Part shown: positions 11,901-23,725 of the stretch, in pieces
How positions within the stretch are numbered: position 1 is the stretch's first letter
Layout: every line of letters starts with the position of its first letter
NCBI GenBank assembly: GCA_950295325.1
Contig: OX485805.1
Location: forward strand, 28,939,501 to 29,003,500
Length of the DNA stretch: 64,000 nt
Source: Polytrichum commune
Lineage: Eukaryota; Streptophyta; Polytrichopsida; Polytrichales; Polytrichaceae
Direction: 5' to 3'
Program-made: the position numbers and the translations under genes
Notes under the pieces: generated by a model
Database searches by the model: none
What the model was told of the DNA's origin: nothing
What the model saw: the letters and a program-made list of their open reading frames with translations, nothing else

Positions 11901-14518
11901 ACGTAGATTCTCTTTGTATATGAACAAACACACTATAGATCCTCCCCATGATCGAGAGTTAACCTATTAAACCTAGAATAACAATGTCTAGGTGTTCAAC
12001 ATTCTTAGTCTAGTCTCATCATAACTTAATGCACGTGAATTTGGTGTCCATTTTTATAAACAATAAGCGTGGCCATAGACCAATGTTCAGGGAGATTTAT
12101 GGGCATAATTGGTCGAGCTTCTAGTGTCTCCAAGTCCAACCGGTTACATGTTGACATCCTTCGGTTATTCTTTATTATTGTGGGTATATTCTCCAGATTC
12201 CTTTGAAATGATAAGTAGTTTTCTTGAGGTCTTCATCTTTAACCGGTTATTTCTCAAACTCAACCAGTTCATCTGTAACTAGCGGCCGGTTCTCCCCTTT
12301 CATTTCCACTCAATATATAGGCATCCAATAAAGGTTCGGAGTGACCACATAAAGACCACAATCCTTCACTTAACCTTTTCATTTCGAAGCAAGCCCTAGG
12401 ACATGGCAGCTCCTTGTGGCAAGCATCCACCCTGCCAACCAATCATTTTAGAGGAATCCATGGAATATACCTCGAATTGATAAAGGGAAACCGAACAATG
12501 ATAACATGTAATTGGTTGGACTTGGAAACACTAGGATTTTCACCGATTATGCCTCAAAATCTCTTGAGATACTATAGTGTATGATCCTATTATTATGGGC
12601 CACAATAAGTTTCTACAACGCACGCTCATTTGTGTAATGAGAATTAATATGGGCCCCGTTACCTTGCAACCCATGTTGAATTATTGTTTAAAAATTAATG
12701 TGGGTGATTTATTTTATTTTATTTGGTGGTATTTTTTTGTCATGTAACTAATATTCAATGTCTTGGGTCGGAAGTCTTAACGAAGACTCATGGGACGACC
12801 TTGGGTCTTGGACCCACGTTAATTCCACCTTGACTAGAAAGTAAGCATGGCCCATGCTAAATTAGATCCACGCTAATTTTCCACCCACACTAACAGGACT
12901 AATTAGTGTAGTTGGCTTCATTTGCAACCCTAAGCCTAGACTTATACTAGAGGACCATTGGATTATGTTGAAATCCGTGTGGAATCATTACAATCTTTCC
13001 GATATTTGTGCGTCTTTATATATTAACCTTATACCTACTTTGGGTGATCAAGAAACTTTGGTTGGAAAGTGGGGCCATAGAGAGAAGGATATGAAGTTTC
13101 CTTTTGGAATGGCAACGCCAAGCACCCCTCAGAGACTACTTGAGGGTTAACATATCAACCCGCGTGCGGTAGTATCTTCTAACTTACAAGCCACGCTGAG
13201 TTCTTGGACATTTGGACAGAACCTTGGTAGAGAGTGTCATGGTATGAATGAGCAAGAGAGGTTAATGGATACGAATCATATACAAAGACATGAAGTAGCA
13301 TGCATCCCTGAGATTCTTATTATTTTGGTTGTTTTAATATCAAAATTTAGTCAATTAAGAAACCCCGGATTGATTTAGTCCAAGTCATTTGAGATTGTTC
13401 GGTCACAAATCTAAAGGGGGCCAAGCTTTTATGTTGGATCATATATATGAGAGGTACACTAGAGGTTATGGCAATATATATACTTGAGTTGAGGATTTTT
13501 TGAGAGTGAGCATTGCTCCTTGTATAATTAAGTGTTTGGTAGGGTGTTGAGGGCTTTGAAGGTTGGTTTAGGGAATTATAATTAACAAATGATTATGGCA
13601 ATGGAATGAAGTGGCTCGGTAGAATAACCAAGGTGGGAGACAACAATATTTAGTTAAGAGATTGTATAGAGTAGCATAGAGGACTCGAAGAGATTGTGTA
13701 GGTTCAAAAGTATAAGAAGTTCAGGGGAAGAACTCCTACGATGGTCACACCCGGAGTGTTATTGGGATGGTAGACTGTGCCGAGGTGTCATATGGAGCAT
13801 TCTAAATTAGATCGAGGTTACATATCGGTAAAATGGGATAGGACCAAATACTAGGAAATTGTATGCTATAGAAAGGAAAGAAGAGGCATATCACTTGGTA
13901 GCCTCACGATTGTATGCATACATGGTCTGACAAGGTACTTAAGGGGATAAGGTCGGACTACTTGTCCAAGTAAGGTAGTTGACGTCACTTACATGTAGGA
14001 ATATGAAACCCATATGGAATGACGTGGCGCACTATACCGGTACAAGGACGGAGGATCCGGTCGCGGATTTGTTGCACTCAAGTATTTTCATCACTATAGT
14101 GTTCTTCATTTGCTTTCATCTTGTCAATGATATTACTAATTTTGTTTCAAACAATTTAAGCAATAAGCAATAAGATGATTCCTTGTCTTGTGTGGGATAA
14201 TAATATATGCATGTTGGCAAAACCTAAAAATATCTAAGCAAGCACACTAGGTTGTTGACTATGCAAATTCGCCAACTTGCAGCCATGTACGACCCTCCAC
14301 ATCTTTGCTTCTTCACAACCCACATGAACTACTTATAGAGTTTTGTTTACCCTTTGTTCCTCATTGTTATTGACATGTGCAAGCCTTGCTCCACTTCTTC
14401 ACCTTTTTTATTTGTTTTAAGATCTTCACGTTCATCTTGATTTTTGCTATCATTTTTTATGGAGTGCTTTATTTTTCATTTTGAGTTACACATCAAAGAT
14501 CTTGTTGTTTTTTTGCAT
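8971..14518. other. Gene-poor stretch; nothing recognised
   Basis: 8,971-9,404 matches 26,530-26,960 of unit B. From about 9,405 to 14,590 unit A shows no similarity to unit B. Small features include several ACACTAAAT / ATTTAGTGT strings at 10,640-10,970 and GTGTGGG-type inverted strings around 12,670-12,930. Frames of 60-70 residues here (for example 10,762-10,950 and 13,979-14,173) have no recognisable motif. Confidence 0.55.
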
Positions 14519-16234
14519 CTATTCTCCTTTCAAAAGGTTTTTGTTTCTCAATTTGTAGACCTTCATGTGCTCCATGTTTTTGTCCTTGATTTTCTTGAGA
14601 GCAGAGACATTCATCTGATTAGACACCTTTTCCAGTAAACAACTTTTGTCAAACTGAGGTAAATCATTGGAATATATTCCAACCATGAACTTCTTCTTCA
14701 AGGTTGCGAGCCTTTCACAAATGTTAGAAAATGTTGGCCTTTGTGAAGGATCCTCAATCCAACATTCTTTGATCAAAGTGGTAAGCTCCTCACAATTCAT
14801 AGGTAGCGCAGGCCTCCAACCATCTTTTATTTTTTGCAAGATATCCTTTGTATTCTTTGTGTGTGAAAACGGTACCTCCAGAAACAGAATCTCTGAACAA
14901 GTCATACCAAATGACCACACATCAGGTGGAAAAGGACACGCCATATTTGAGGTTGACTTTTCTTTGTTATTCATCTCAGGTGCCATGTACTTTGGTGTAC
15001 CGATGGTAAACTCTTGCAATTCCGGTTTGCTTTGAACCTCCGTTTTGGAAGCATCATAATCTGTCAATTTGACAAAATCATAGCCAATATTTCCATTGAC
15101 TTTTGGAAATCTTGACACCGAGCTTAAGAGCACATTGCTTGGCTTTAGATCAAGATGGGCAACATGCATGTCATGAAGATAACACATGCCCCTTGCGATT
15201 TCATACATCATATCAATTGCAACAAGATATGGTAAAGGTGTCTTTTGCTTCTTCAGGAAATCACTCAAGCTCATTTCCATGCGCTCCATTACTATGAACA
15301 AATTTCTTGAGACATTGTTCGATCCACCCACATTTTCCTCCTTAGTTTCATTGAGTCTTCCACAACAAATGAATTTCACGAGGTTTGGATGCCCCAAGCA
15401 TCCTAAGATGCCAGCTTCTTTATCAAAATTCGGGAGAACCCCTAACTTTTTTGTGGCACTTTGAAGTCCCAACCAGCGTGATTTGTACACCTCACCCGCC
15501 GCTCCAAATCCTATTCGTTCTAAGAATTTTGGCTTTTCAACATGGTCAGGAATTTCCAAGGCATCCAATTCTCCACCTTTCACTTGTGGCAATTCAAATC
15601 GCAATCTCCTCAATAAATATTTTCCCAATTCATGCTCCTTGGAATCATTGGGCATCGATTGAAGTCTTGTTCGAAGTCTTTCCACCATGGCTTTTCCATC
15701 ACTTTTAACCTCGTCATAAGTGGCCACATTAAAATCAATACATGGGATACTAAAATTTTGTGAATCCGGATAGATAGCCAAATATGTTTCCCGCATTGCA
15801 TCCCAAAAACATTGCAAATCATCCACAAGTTCTCGAAAAGCCTCTGTATTGTTCATTTGGAATGTCACTGCATCGCACCATTCTTGCCTCCCACAATCTT
15901 CGACCAATATTCTTACTTTTCGAGTTATGCGACATAACTCCCCAAGCACAAGCCCAAATTTATTAGTCGTCTCCTTAGTGGATGTGATTATCTCATTCAC
16001 ATAAAGTACAACTTGGTCAAGCTTTTGGACAAGATGTCTACATTGTTTTTCATTCAACACTTGCTTTGCCTTCAGGACCTCTTGAAGTTTGGTTACTTCC
16101 TCCCTTTGCCGCTTCAAAATATCTCCAAGCACATTGCTTTGTTTTTGTCCTTTCCCTACATATGTCCCAAACTTTACGAACCAAATACTTATGAAACCCC
16201 AAATCATGCAAACAAATCGCAAAATCTTGGCCAT
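14519..16234 (-). CDS. Kinase-only relative of the PNL immune receptor (copy A)
   Basis: This is a single open exon of 571 residues from the ATG at 16,234-16,232. That start is kept in both copies; sequence upstream of it differs by a 2-bp indel between them. In order: a hydrophobic segment (about 2-20), a helical region (about 33-150) and a Ser/Thr-type kinase domain (about 235-515). Kinase marks are a GFGAAGEV glycine loop, ATKK lysine, HLDLKPSN catalytic loop (non-RD), LTDYD in place of DFG, GTPKYMAPE, DVWSFGM and RPTF. It is very close to exon 1 of the gene at 28,800-33,924. It lacks NB-ARC and LRR: the donor AAGAAG|GTAAG of copy B reads AAGAAAATCAAG here, and the frame runs 25 more codons to TAG. 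It could be a working truncated kinase or a decaying copy. Confidence 0.72.
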   Translation of the reverse strand: MAKILRFVCMIWGFISIWFVKFGTYVGKGQKQSNVLGDILKRQREEVTKLQEVLKAKQVLNEKQCRHLVQKLDQVVLYVNEIITSTKETTNKFGLVLGELCRITRKVRILVEDCGRQEWCDAVTFQMNNTEAFRELVDDLQCFWDAMRETYLAIYPDSQNFSIPCIDFNVATYDEVKSDGKAMVERLRTRLQSMPNDSKEHELGKYLLRRLRFELPQVKGGELDALEIPDHVEKPKFLERIGFGAAGEVYKSRWLGLQSATKKLGVLPNFDKEAGILGCLGHPNLVKFICCGRLNETKEENVGGSNNVSRNLFIVMERMEMSLSDFLKKQKTPLPYLVAIDMMYEIARGMCYLHDMHVAHLDLKPSNVLLSSVSRFPKVNGNIGYDFVKLTDYDASKTEVQSKPELQEFTIGTPKYMAPEMNNKEKSTSNMACPFPPDVWSFGMTCSEILFLEVPFSHTKNTKDILQKIKDGWRPALPMNCEELTTLIKECWIEDPSQRPTFSNICERLATLKKKFMVGIYSNDLPQFDKSCLLEKVSNQMNVSALKKIKDKNMEHMKVYKLRNKNLLKGE

Positions 16235-17565
16235 GACGAAACACAACTTATTTTCCAAAACAATCCACCAATACATATAGTTGGTTGATTTGCACGCCAC
16301 AACCTTGTAAGTGAATCGCAATTGTCCTAATCTGCAATTAAAAAATTTGAACAAGGTAGATTTAGCAAAATCTCCAAAGCATCGACAACAATAGTAGTTA
16401 AGTTTCCCTCCAAAAGACATTCCAAAATTTGGTCAACGTCCAACCTCCAAATTTTGGGATGAAAAAAAGAACAATCTCAATAAAAAAAATTATTATAATT
16501 TCAAGAATGAATGTCATGGTAGTTGCACATCTTCTAGACTACCAAAAAAGGCATTATTTGGTGTTAATTATCATTTGGAGTTACAAAATGCTATTATCTT
16601 CACAAACAAAATGTAAAAAGGTCACATATACATAATATGCAAAGATGTACATGGTAGACATTGCCACTTCCAATGAATAGTTTTAGCAATACAACAATCA
16701 AGTGCGCCTTGCCGACCAATGCTATGACTCATAGTTTTGTGCCCTAAATGGGGCTAATCTAGTTTTCTCTAGGTCTATCTTTCTTGAAGCAACTACAAAG
16801 TGGAACTAATTTTTCCATATATTATATATACCAACAAAATAAATACAACTACAATCCATGACAATTCTCATGTGCTACAAATTACACTACATACCATATT
16901 AGGTTTTGATGATTCTTGTCATCAAAACAATTGATGCAAGATATTCCAAATTCTTGTCACCACCAACGAAAGCAAATTACTCCCAAACTTCCTACCTAGC
17001 TCAAACAAAAAATCAAAAATTCTCAACACAATGTTGAAACCCGGAATCACTTATACCTACTATACCGCCATGTTCTCCAAACCCAACATCAAAAAAATTA
17101 AACAAAATACTCAACAAACTAACCAAAGAAATGTGCAACATATCCAAAAGCACAACCAACATCCTCACCCACCTCAAGAATGAAGACTTGTTCATGATCA
17201 TATACTGAGTTACATCAACGCTCAAATAATTCATTGTTTAGTCATCAAGGAGAATTATTTACAAGGACTAAACTAAGTACACCAAGAGCAATTGCCACAA
17301 TCATCCCATGTATTGCAATAAGTAGACAAGATATCCTTGTAAGTCTTGAGGTTCTAATAACCAATATACCACAAAATAAGCAGCAGGCAAAACAAATCAT
17401 CCAAAGCGTTTACACTTACATACTCAATTGGAAACAACTTGAAAGAAACAAACAACAACTAGAATGAAATAGACACTGTAAATGACATTTTTGACAGTAG
17501 CGAAATGATGGATTCTTAGGACTTGAATTTCTACTACATCTCGAGAGGTAGAAAAAAAATTCAAA
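16235..17565. repeat. Upstream region of the kinase gene, shared with unit B
   Basis: This sequence is nearly the same as 33,925-35,240. It has a 73-codon minus-strand frame at 17,013-17,234 (start MNYLSVDVTQYMIMNKSSFL) that is also open in unit B at 34,687-34,908 (start MKYLSVD). It carries a run of hydrophobic residues (MLVVLLDMLHISLVSLL) and a possible splice donor (AG|GTATAAG) near its end. It could be a 5' exon or a chance frame. The shared DNA itself is clear. Confidence 0.6.
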
Positions 17566-18785
17566 CAAATTTTTGTGTAGCATGTGTACTAAGACCTCCA
17601 TAACTAGGACGTAAGTGGAAACCCATGGTCTAAAATTGGCCAAACCTAAATCCTAAACCCTAGACCTTGTTCATCACATACTCCGTGCCTTGGTAATGAC
17701 CAATAGAAACAGAGAGGTTGTAAAATTTGATACGGGAATTCAATTGAAAGCGTTCAGGTGTGAATTGTTTGTATTTTTGCAAACGGAGAAAAATTTCCGA
17801 AAAATAACTGGAAACAAACCCAAGCCAAAACAACAACAAACACCACATTCATACATGAAATTGAACAAATAAGGTTTTAAGGCCTCCATTCAAACCTCCA
17901 ACTGCCTAAGATTTTGCAGAGTCAAATTGATAGCAAAATTTCACCCTTGAAAGTAGTCTTACCGCCTAGCAAAGCCAACACTAATCAAGGGCGGCTATCA
18001 AAGTCAACACTAACCTCTTCGTCTACCTCATCAAGGGCGGCTCCCAATAACGAAGGTTTGAAAGGTAGGGTTCTATACAAACAAATTTGCCGGCGCCCCT
18101 ACCTAATCGAGACTAGATCATCAGCACTAGTACCCCGTATTGTTGCCAATAAGGTTTAGCCAAAGGAACAATAAGCACGGCACAAAAGTAAACTGTCGGT
18201 TCAAGTCCTCATGCACTTGATAATAAGCACTTACAAACGCCAACTTCTCATATGTTAAACTGTATACATAACAGAAACACATATCAATACTTACAAGTTG
18301 TTGCGACCGATTCTTCCCAAGTCTCAGTTGTTATCACAGATCTCTATTCCACATGTGGCAACTCCTCCCGCCCCCCCCCCCCCCCACAAGCAATAATGAA
18401 CGCGGAGACAACTCCAACCAATGGTTACTATTCAACAACCATCGTCTACGGAGTAGCTTCAAGCATCAAAAACCTGTGGGAAGAGATTTCGGTAACTAGC
18501 TAAGATTTGGGCACCTTGCAAGGCTTCTCCAAAATCGTTCTCCCGCACACGGGCAGAAGAGCACCCAAGAGAAAGGTGTTGATATTGTATCCAAAACAAC
18601 CAATAGAAACTCATACGGGACCAACTCCCAACGAAAAGTCCCAAAAAGTTTGTTGTTCACAATGCCATCCAGCTGATCAAGACAATTCGTACAAGGAACC
18701 TAGGAGATGAAAATATGATCTGAACATTCCACCATATCGAGTTAGACTACGCAGCCGTTGCAAATATCTCAATTATACATCCCGG
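17566..18785. other. Unit-A-only stretch with a 15-C run
   Basis: Unit B lacks this 1.2 kb: its sequence passes from TTCAAACAA (35,235) to ATTTTTAATCTGTTGG. No gene is recognised. A run of about 15 C lies at 18,371-18,385. Confidence 0.5.
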
Positions 18786-19310
18786 AACATATTTTTAATC
18801 TGTTGGAACCAAACAGTTCAAAGGAATCGATTTCAATCGAGAAAAGGACCAGAATGTACACAAAACGAAAAGTAACCTACTGACCTTTCCTCCACTGCAG
18901 CTATGGAGGTCTCGGACCTTGTTAGCAATTCTCAAATACCAATACTATGCATCAAGAGCTCGGGAAAAAGCATGTAGAACGGCTGGAACGAGAACGACAA
19001 TAATTAGCAACTCACCGCGATGGAACAATATCGGACCATTCGTATGCTCACATTTCATAAGGCAATTAAATCGCACAATCAAGAAGCCATGCTTTTAAGT
19101 GTACTTCACTCATAGAGTTCCTCACATTAGTGCGAAAACTACAAAACCTACATCAAGAAATCGATGGAACTAGAAGTTAAACAGAACAAAATTTGACCTA
19201 CTCATCTTTCCTCGGCCACAGCTATGGAGGTCTCAGACCATACTACCTCTTCTTCAATACCAGTGCTAACTTATGCATGAAGAGCTCGGGAAAAGAAAAC
19301 AGAACGCCTC
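18786..19310. repeat. Leader-like repeat, two tandem copies
   Basis: Two related blocks, about 18,830-18,990 and 19,150-19,310, share 'AGCTATGGAGGTCTC-GACC', 'GCATGAAGAGCTCGGGAAAA' and nearby strings. The region is present in unit B at 35,246-35,735. It lies upstream of the minus-strand kinase and has donor-like strings on that strand, so it may hold untranslated 5' exons. That role is inferred only. Confidence 0.45.
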
Positions 19311-22300
19311 AAACAAACGAGAACGTCCGTAATTACCCGACAGAACTTTAGCTAGCCTGACCTTGCCACTTATTGGGAGGACAGTTTCTTTACACGGTCC
19401 ACGCATCAAGATTACATGAAAAGCACAAACCGACGAGCAGGAATCCGCAGCACGTACCTTCGTATACACCGATTTGTGGCGAAGAAGCAGCGATCAAGCA
19501 CCCGAATGACGAGATGTGCATCAAAGTTGGATTGCCGTGGCTCAGGAGAACCTCTGGAGCGAGGGTGTGCAGTGAGAAAGAGACAGCGAGAGTCTCTTTC
19601 ATTAAATAATGGTGGCACAGGGAATCCTGGGCACTGGTCCTTCCCGGCCTCACCTTTCTCAAGGATTCCGCCCAACTAAACTTTAACTTATATGCCGACA
19701 GAAGTGTCTGATTGAGTGTCCCATGACTTTCGTAACACTTTCTGTTCCCCGCACTTCACGCCTCTGTTGTGTCACCACCCAAAAAAGACTACTACACCGT
19801 TTATGGTATTTAATATCACGTACACTATTTGCAGAGGTCTAACCTAGATGCCTAGAGGTTGCCTAGAGGTCTCAAAGCGTCATGCCCACTAAATGTCAAT
19901 ATGATTATATTCACCAAGCATGTAATACCGAAACACTTTTACTCAAGCATGGAAGGAGGTCACCAAATAGCATGGATGCTTGAGAAATGGAAAGTTTTGT
20001 CTTGGTTGGATAACCAACCATAATTGGTCACAAGTGCAAGATAATACTAAGGTAAAGAACTCTTGCAACTAACCACTTGTTTAAGGATTTTGTTGTGGAC
20101 CACTAAGGTGAATGTGTGTCGAATGGTTGGTGTTGGTTGGTTGTCATGGTTCTCAACTTGGATTTTGAATTTTAGATTCTTCTTGAATCCTCACATGTGA
20201 TATGAGATTTTAGCAACAATCTATAGAATTCTTTTTAACTTTCCTTGTTCCTGGTATGATTTTGCAAAGTCAAATTGTCAAAGCCATGAAATTGTCATGT
20301 ACACCCCTCCCCCATTTTATGTTGACTATTGAATCTTGAATTGGCTAAGAAAGTTTGTGCACATATTCTAATTTCTTTTAACCATATGCCTTTTCAATAT
20401 CCATTCATAATTCCACACCTAACTCCACACCGCTCAGATATACATGACCGATAAAGATTAGTGGCCAAATTAGCCACGCTTACCTTAAGTAGATGTGTTT
20501 TTATTTGCTTGTTTTTGTTGTTTGTTGCCTTATATTCCTCAAGTTTGTGATGTTGAAATTTATGCTCATTCGCAATTGTGTCTTCATGTATAATCTTAAA
20601 AGGTTTAGGGCAACTCTCAAATTATTATGAAATATCAAAATCCATTGACACTGACACATAAGAAGACCAAATAGCCCCCCCCCCCCCCCCCAACGCCAAT
20701 TCTTTTGCCTACTGAACATGGAGTGGTTAACAAATTTTAAGCACGTAGTCCAATATATTTTTAACAAGTGTCTTTTTGGTTTCTATTCCCAAATTTGCAA
20801 CCAACCGCTAATATACATGTGTTTTATAAACATAGATTAGCAAATCATGCCCGCTTTCTTTAAGGTATGTGCCATGTGGATTTTATGTGGCAATATAAGT
20901 GTTCAATTTACAATGTTTAGCTAAAACATTCAGCTAACTTAATAGGACCCCTATTTTTGAGAAGTACACATCAAAGTTTGTAGCTAAGAATAGACAACCA
21001 AGAAACACATGTTGTACAAACGAGAATGAATTATGTGCTCAGAAAACAAACACCATCCTAGGTTCAATAGCTAACAAAATTGGTAGGTCCTACATCTGGA
21101 TTTAACCCTTAAACGTCCAAGAGGCCCCTACATGTCTTTGCATGCACAAAAACATCACATATTTGAGGTACATAGTTTCATTTTTAGCTAATTATGTCAA
21201 TATTGACCCTATATAGCAATTTCTTACTCTCCAAGTGCATTTTTCGAATCAGTTGAATACCTCATATGTCATTAAACATTGTAGTTCAAATACAAAATGT
21301 GGGTGCCCTTGAATAAAAATACATACAATAAAGTTTTTTTTTATCCTCAATGTCATATATGAGTATATTCTGAGTTTCTTCTTGATTTATTAAGAAAATA
21401 TATAAAATAAGGATTATGACATGTAAATAAAATAGAATAAATGAAATGTAAACTTGGTGAGGCTCATATGATCTATGTATATGGCCATGCAATTTTTAAA
21501 GGGTTAAAATGTAGGCTACACAAATTGTGAATGCATGCATGATGTTACAATAATTTAGTAACATTTGGCACACTTTTCAACTCATATTTAGCACCATGTA
21601 TGCACTAAACATAATATACAAATAAAGGTGCAATTGTACATGCATTTGGATGTAAGGTAGATGAGGCTAATATGGACACCTTCAACTCTATTGAATCGTC
21701 CAACCGATGGATTCGAACATTAGAAGCGTGAGCATGTTAGCAATTATGAACTAAGGCCAAAGAATTTGAAATCGATGAAATCGTTGAAATCCTATCTAGC
21801 ATTTACTTACTCTCCAAGTGCATTTTTTGAATTAGTTGAATACCTCGTATGTCATTAAAGTTTGTAGTTCAAATACACAATGTGGGTGCCCTTGAATTTG
21901 TTTTTAATGAATGGATTGATTTTAGACTTGAGAGGGCCTCTCAACGTTGAGGAGTTAAAGAGGAAATTTCTACATATTTGAAAAGAAACCCGACATTGTT
22001 AGAACCTAGATAAACTTTATCACTTGTCTAAAAATAGCTTATATAAGTTGACATATTTAAAATAAACATGAACCTAGATAAGCTAGATTCAAGATTTGTA
22101 TGTTCTTGTAATCGACCCATTAAATATTCTTGTTGCAATGGCTTCCATTCCTTGTCTAGGGATGCCCCCCATAAGGAGATATAGAATGTTATTGAGCTCA
22201 AATCACTATTTGACGCTTGTGCAACGGTACGTAGGATTTGTGGACCTTCGTGGGAATTTAGTCAATCATCTCTTGAGTTGAAAAAAGTACCACAATTATT

Positions 22301-22410
22301 TGTCACGGGTGGAAAACAACAAAGATGACGATGAGATTGAATGGAATCATCAACAATGTTCATGAGAGTCACAAAGTTATTCCTATATGTACCTTATGAA
22401 ATAATTGTAG
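19311..22410. other. Spacer between units A and B; no gene recognised
   Basis: 19,390-19,690 is richer in G+C and open in several frames, as promoter or leader DNA often is; a good donor (GAAG|GTACGTG) occurs there on the minus strand. A 17-C run lies at 20,675-20,691. A roughly 100-bp stretch at 21,222-21,312 recurs at 21,806-21,900 ('TTACTCTCCAAGTGCATTTTT'). The frame at 22,096-22,281 is unrecognised. Confidence 0.5.
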
Positions 22411-23236
22411 CATTTTCTAAGTTTGATGCATCATAAAATACCGTGTTTTGTGATCATCACAGGGGGTTTAGAAAAATAGGCTTAAACGTCCATTTATAGC
22501 GATTTGTCTTAGATATTAACAACGGATCACAAACACACAATAATAAGAGTGAATTGTTTGGATCTTGCACCAAAAAAATGAAAGAAAACATCGTTTTGCT
22601 TCGGGCATGAATAGGGACCAAATAATTTGGATGTTGCTATATTTTGCTACATGAGTAATTTCGATTCCACAAAGTCAACTACATTTGGAATAATTCAAGT
22701 ATGGGAATGTGCTCTCAACCGGTTTACAGTGGAACCCGTCCACGAACCAAAGCTTGCATTTGTCACCTCTGCATTTTAAGGCAACATATCCTAAACAAGG
22801 ATTTTATTTATTTAGTTTTGACCCCTATGTGCAAATGATTCCCAATTGAATTGAAAATTTGCATGACACTCAAATCATGAGGGGAGGGCAAATTTGCATG
22901 TGTGAAATCATGTGTTGGACATGTGTTGGTGGGTGTGAATTCATGCAGGATCGTGTAGACCCTCCCAATTTTGCCAACTATTGATTCTAAAATGGTGATT
23001 ATTCCAAGCACAAAGTTCAACTTCATCGTAAGATATGTCTTTTCAGTGTCACTAAAATGATGATAACATTTTTGATATTTTTTTGTTCATCCATTGTTAA
23101 CTTCAAGCTTTGCCATATAACGTTCAAATATAGAGGTCCCGTAACAAGGAGTGACCTCAAAACGCTCACATACCTTAAGTAGATTCAAATCCGACTGTGT
23201 AGCTTTCAAATCTACCTACGCAAAAGTTTGGATAAT

Positions 23237-23725
23237 GATCACCTTGGTTTCAATGAGTGACACTCACCATCACAAAACCCACCGTCATCAAACTTATTCA
23301 ATTTGAGTGGCGTAAGAATCAACAACGAATCCTCAAAGTTTGAACACATTGGATGACCCATTCATGTAACATAGGATCCCCAAAATGATTTACGCCCTGT
23401 AGATAAACTACGCAACTTGTACCCCAAAGTGGATTCATGGACAAGAGATAAGACTTGCAAGTAGTACCTACCTACAAAAAAGTTCATATATTGATCACCT
23501 TGGTTTCAACGAGTGGCACTTGCCATCACAAAACCCACTTTCACCAAACTTAGTCAATTTGAGTGGCGTAAGAATCAACAACGAATCCTCAAAGTTTGAA
23601 CACATTGGATGACCCATTCATGTTACATAGGATCCCCAAAATGATTTACGCCTTGCGGGTAAACTACGCAACTTGTACACCAAAGTGGATTCATGAGCAA
23701 GAGACAAGACTTGCAAGTAGTATTT
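23237..23725. repeat. Two tandem copies of the ~256-bp unit
   Basis: Units start at 23,237 and 23,493. They are the same family as 1,246-1,995, with one copy fewer. Confidence 0.88.

Larger units (their letters stand above)
1..19300. repeat. Segmental duplication, unit A
   Basis: This stretch is a diverged direct copy of 22,411-35,735. Matching blocks by eye are 1-3,500 with 22,411-24,870; 4,075-4,259 with 25,560-25,742; 5,915-6,013 with 25,743-25,853; 6,411-9,404 (without the LTR) with 25,855-26,960; 14,590-17,565 with 32,245-35,240; and 18,786-19,250 with 35,246-35,725. Order and orientation are kept throughout. Blocks 9,405-14,590 (A) and 26,961-32,240 (B) show no visible similarity. The left end may lie outside the window. 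Confidence 0.88.

Noticed and set aside
13979-14173. Frame containing RTEDPVADLL, reminiscent of the end of a copia RNase H
   Set aside because: Too short and without neighbouring pol motifs; could not be supported as a retrotransposon.
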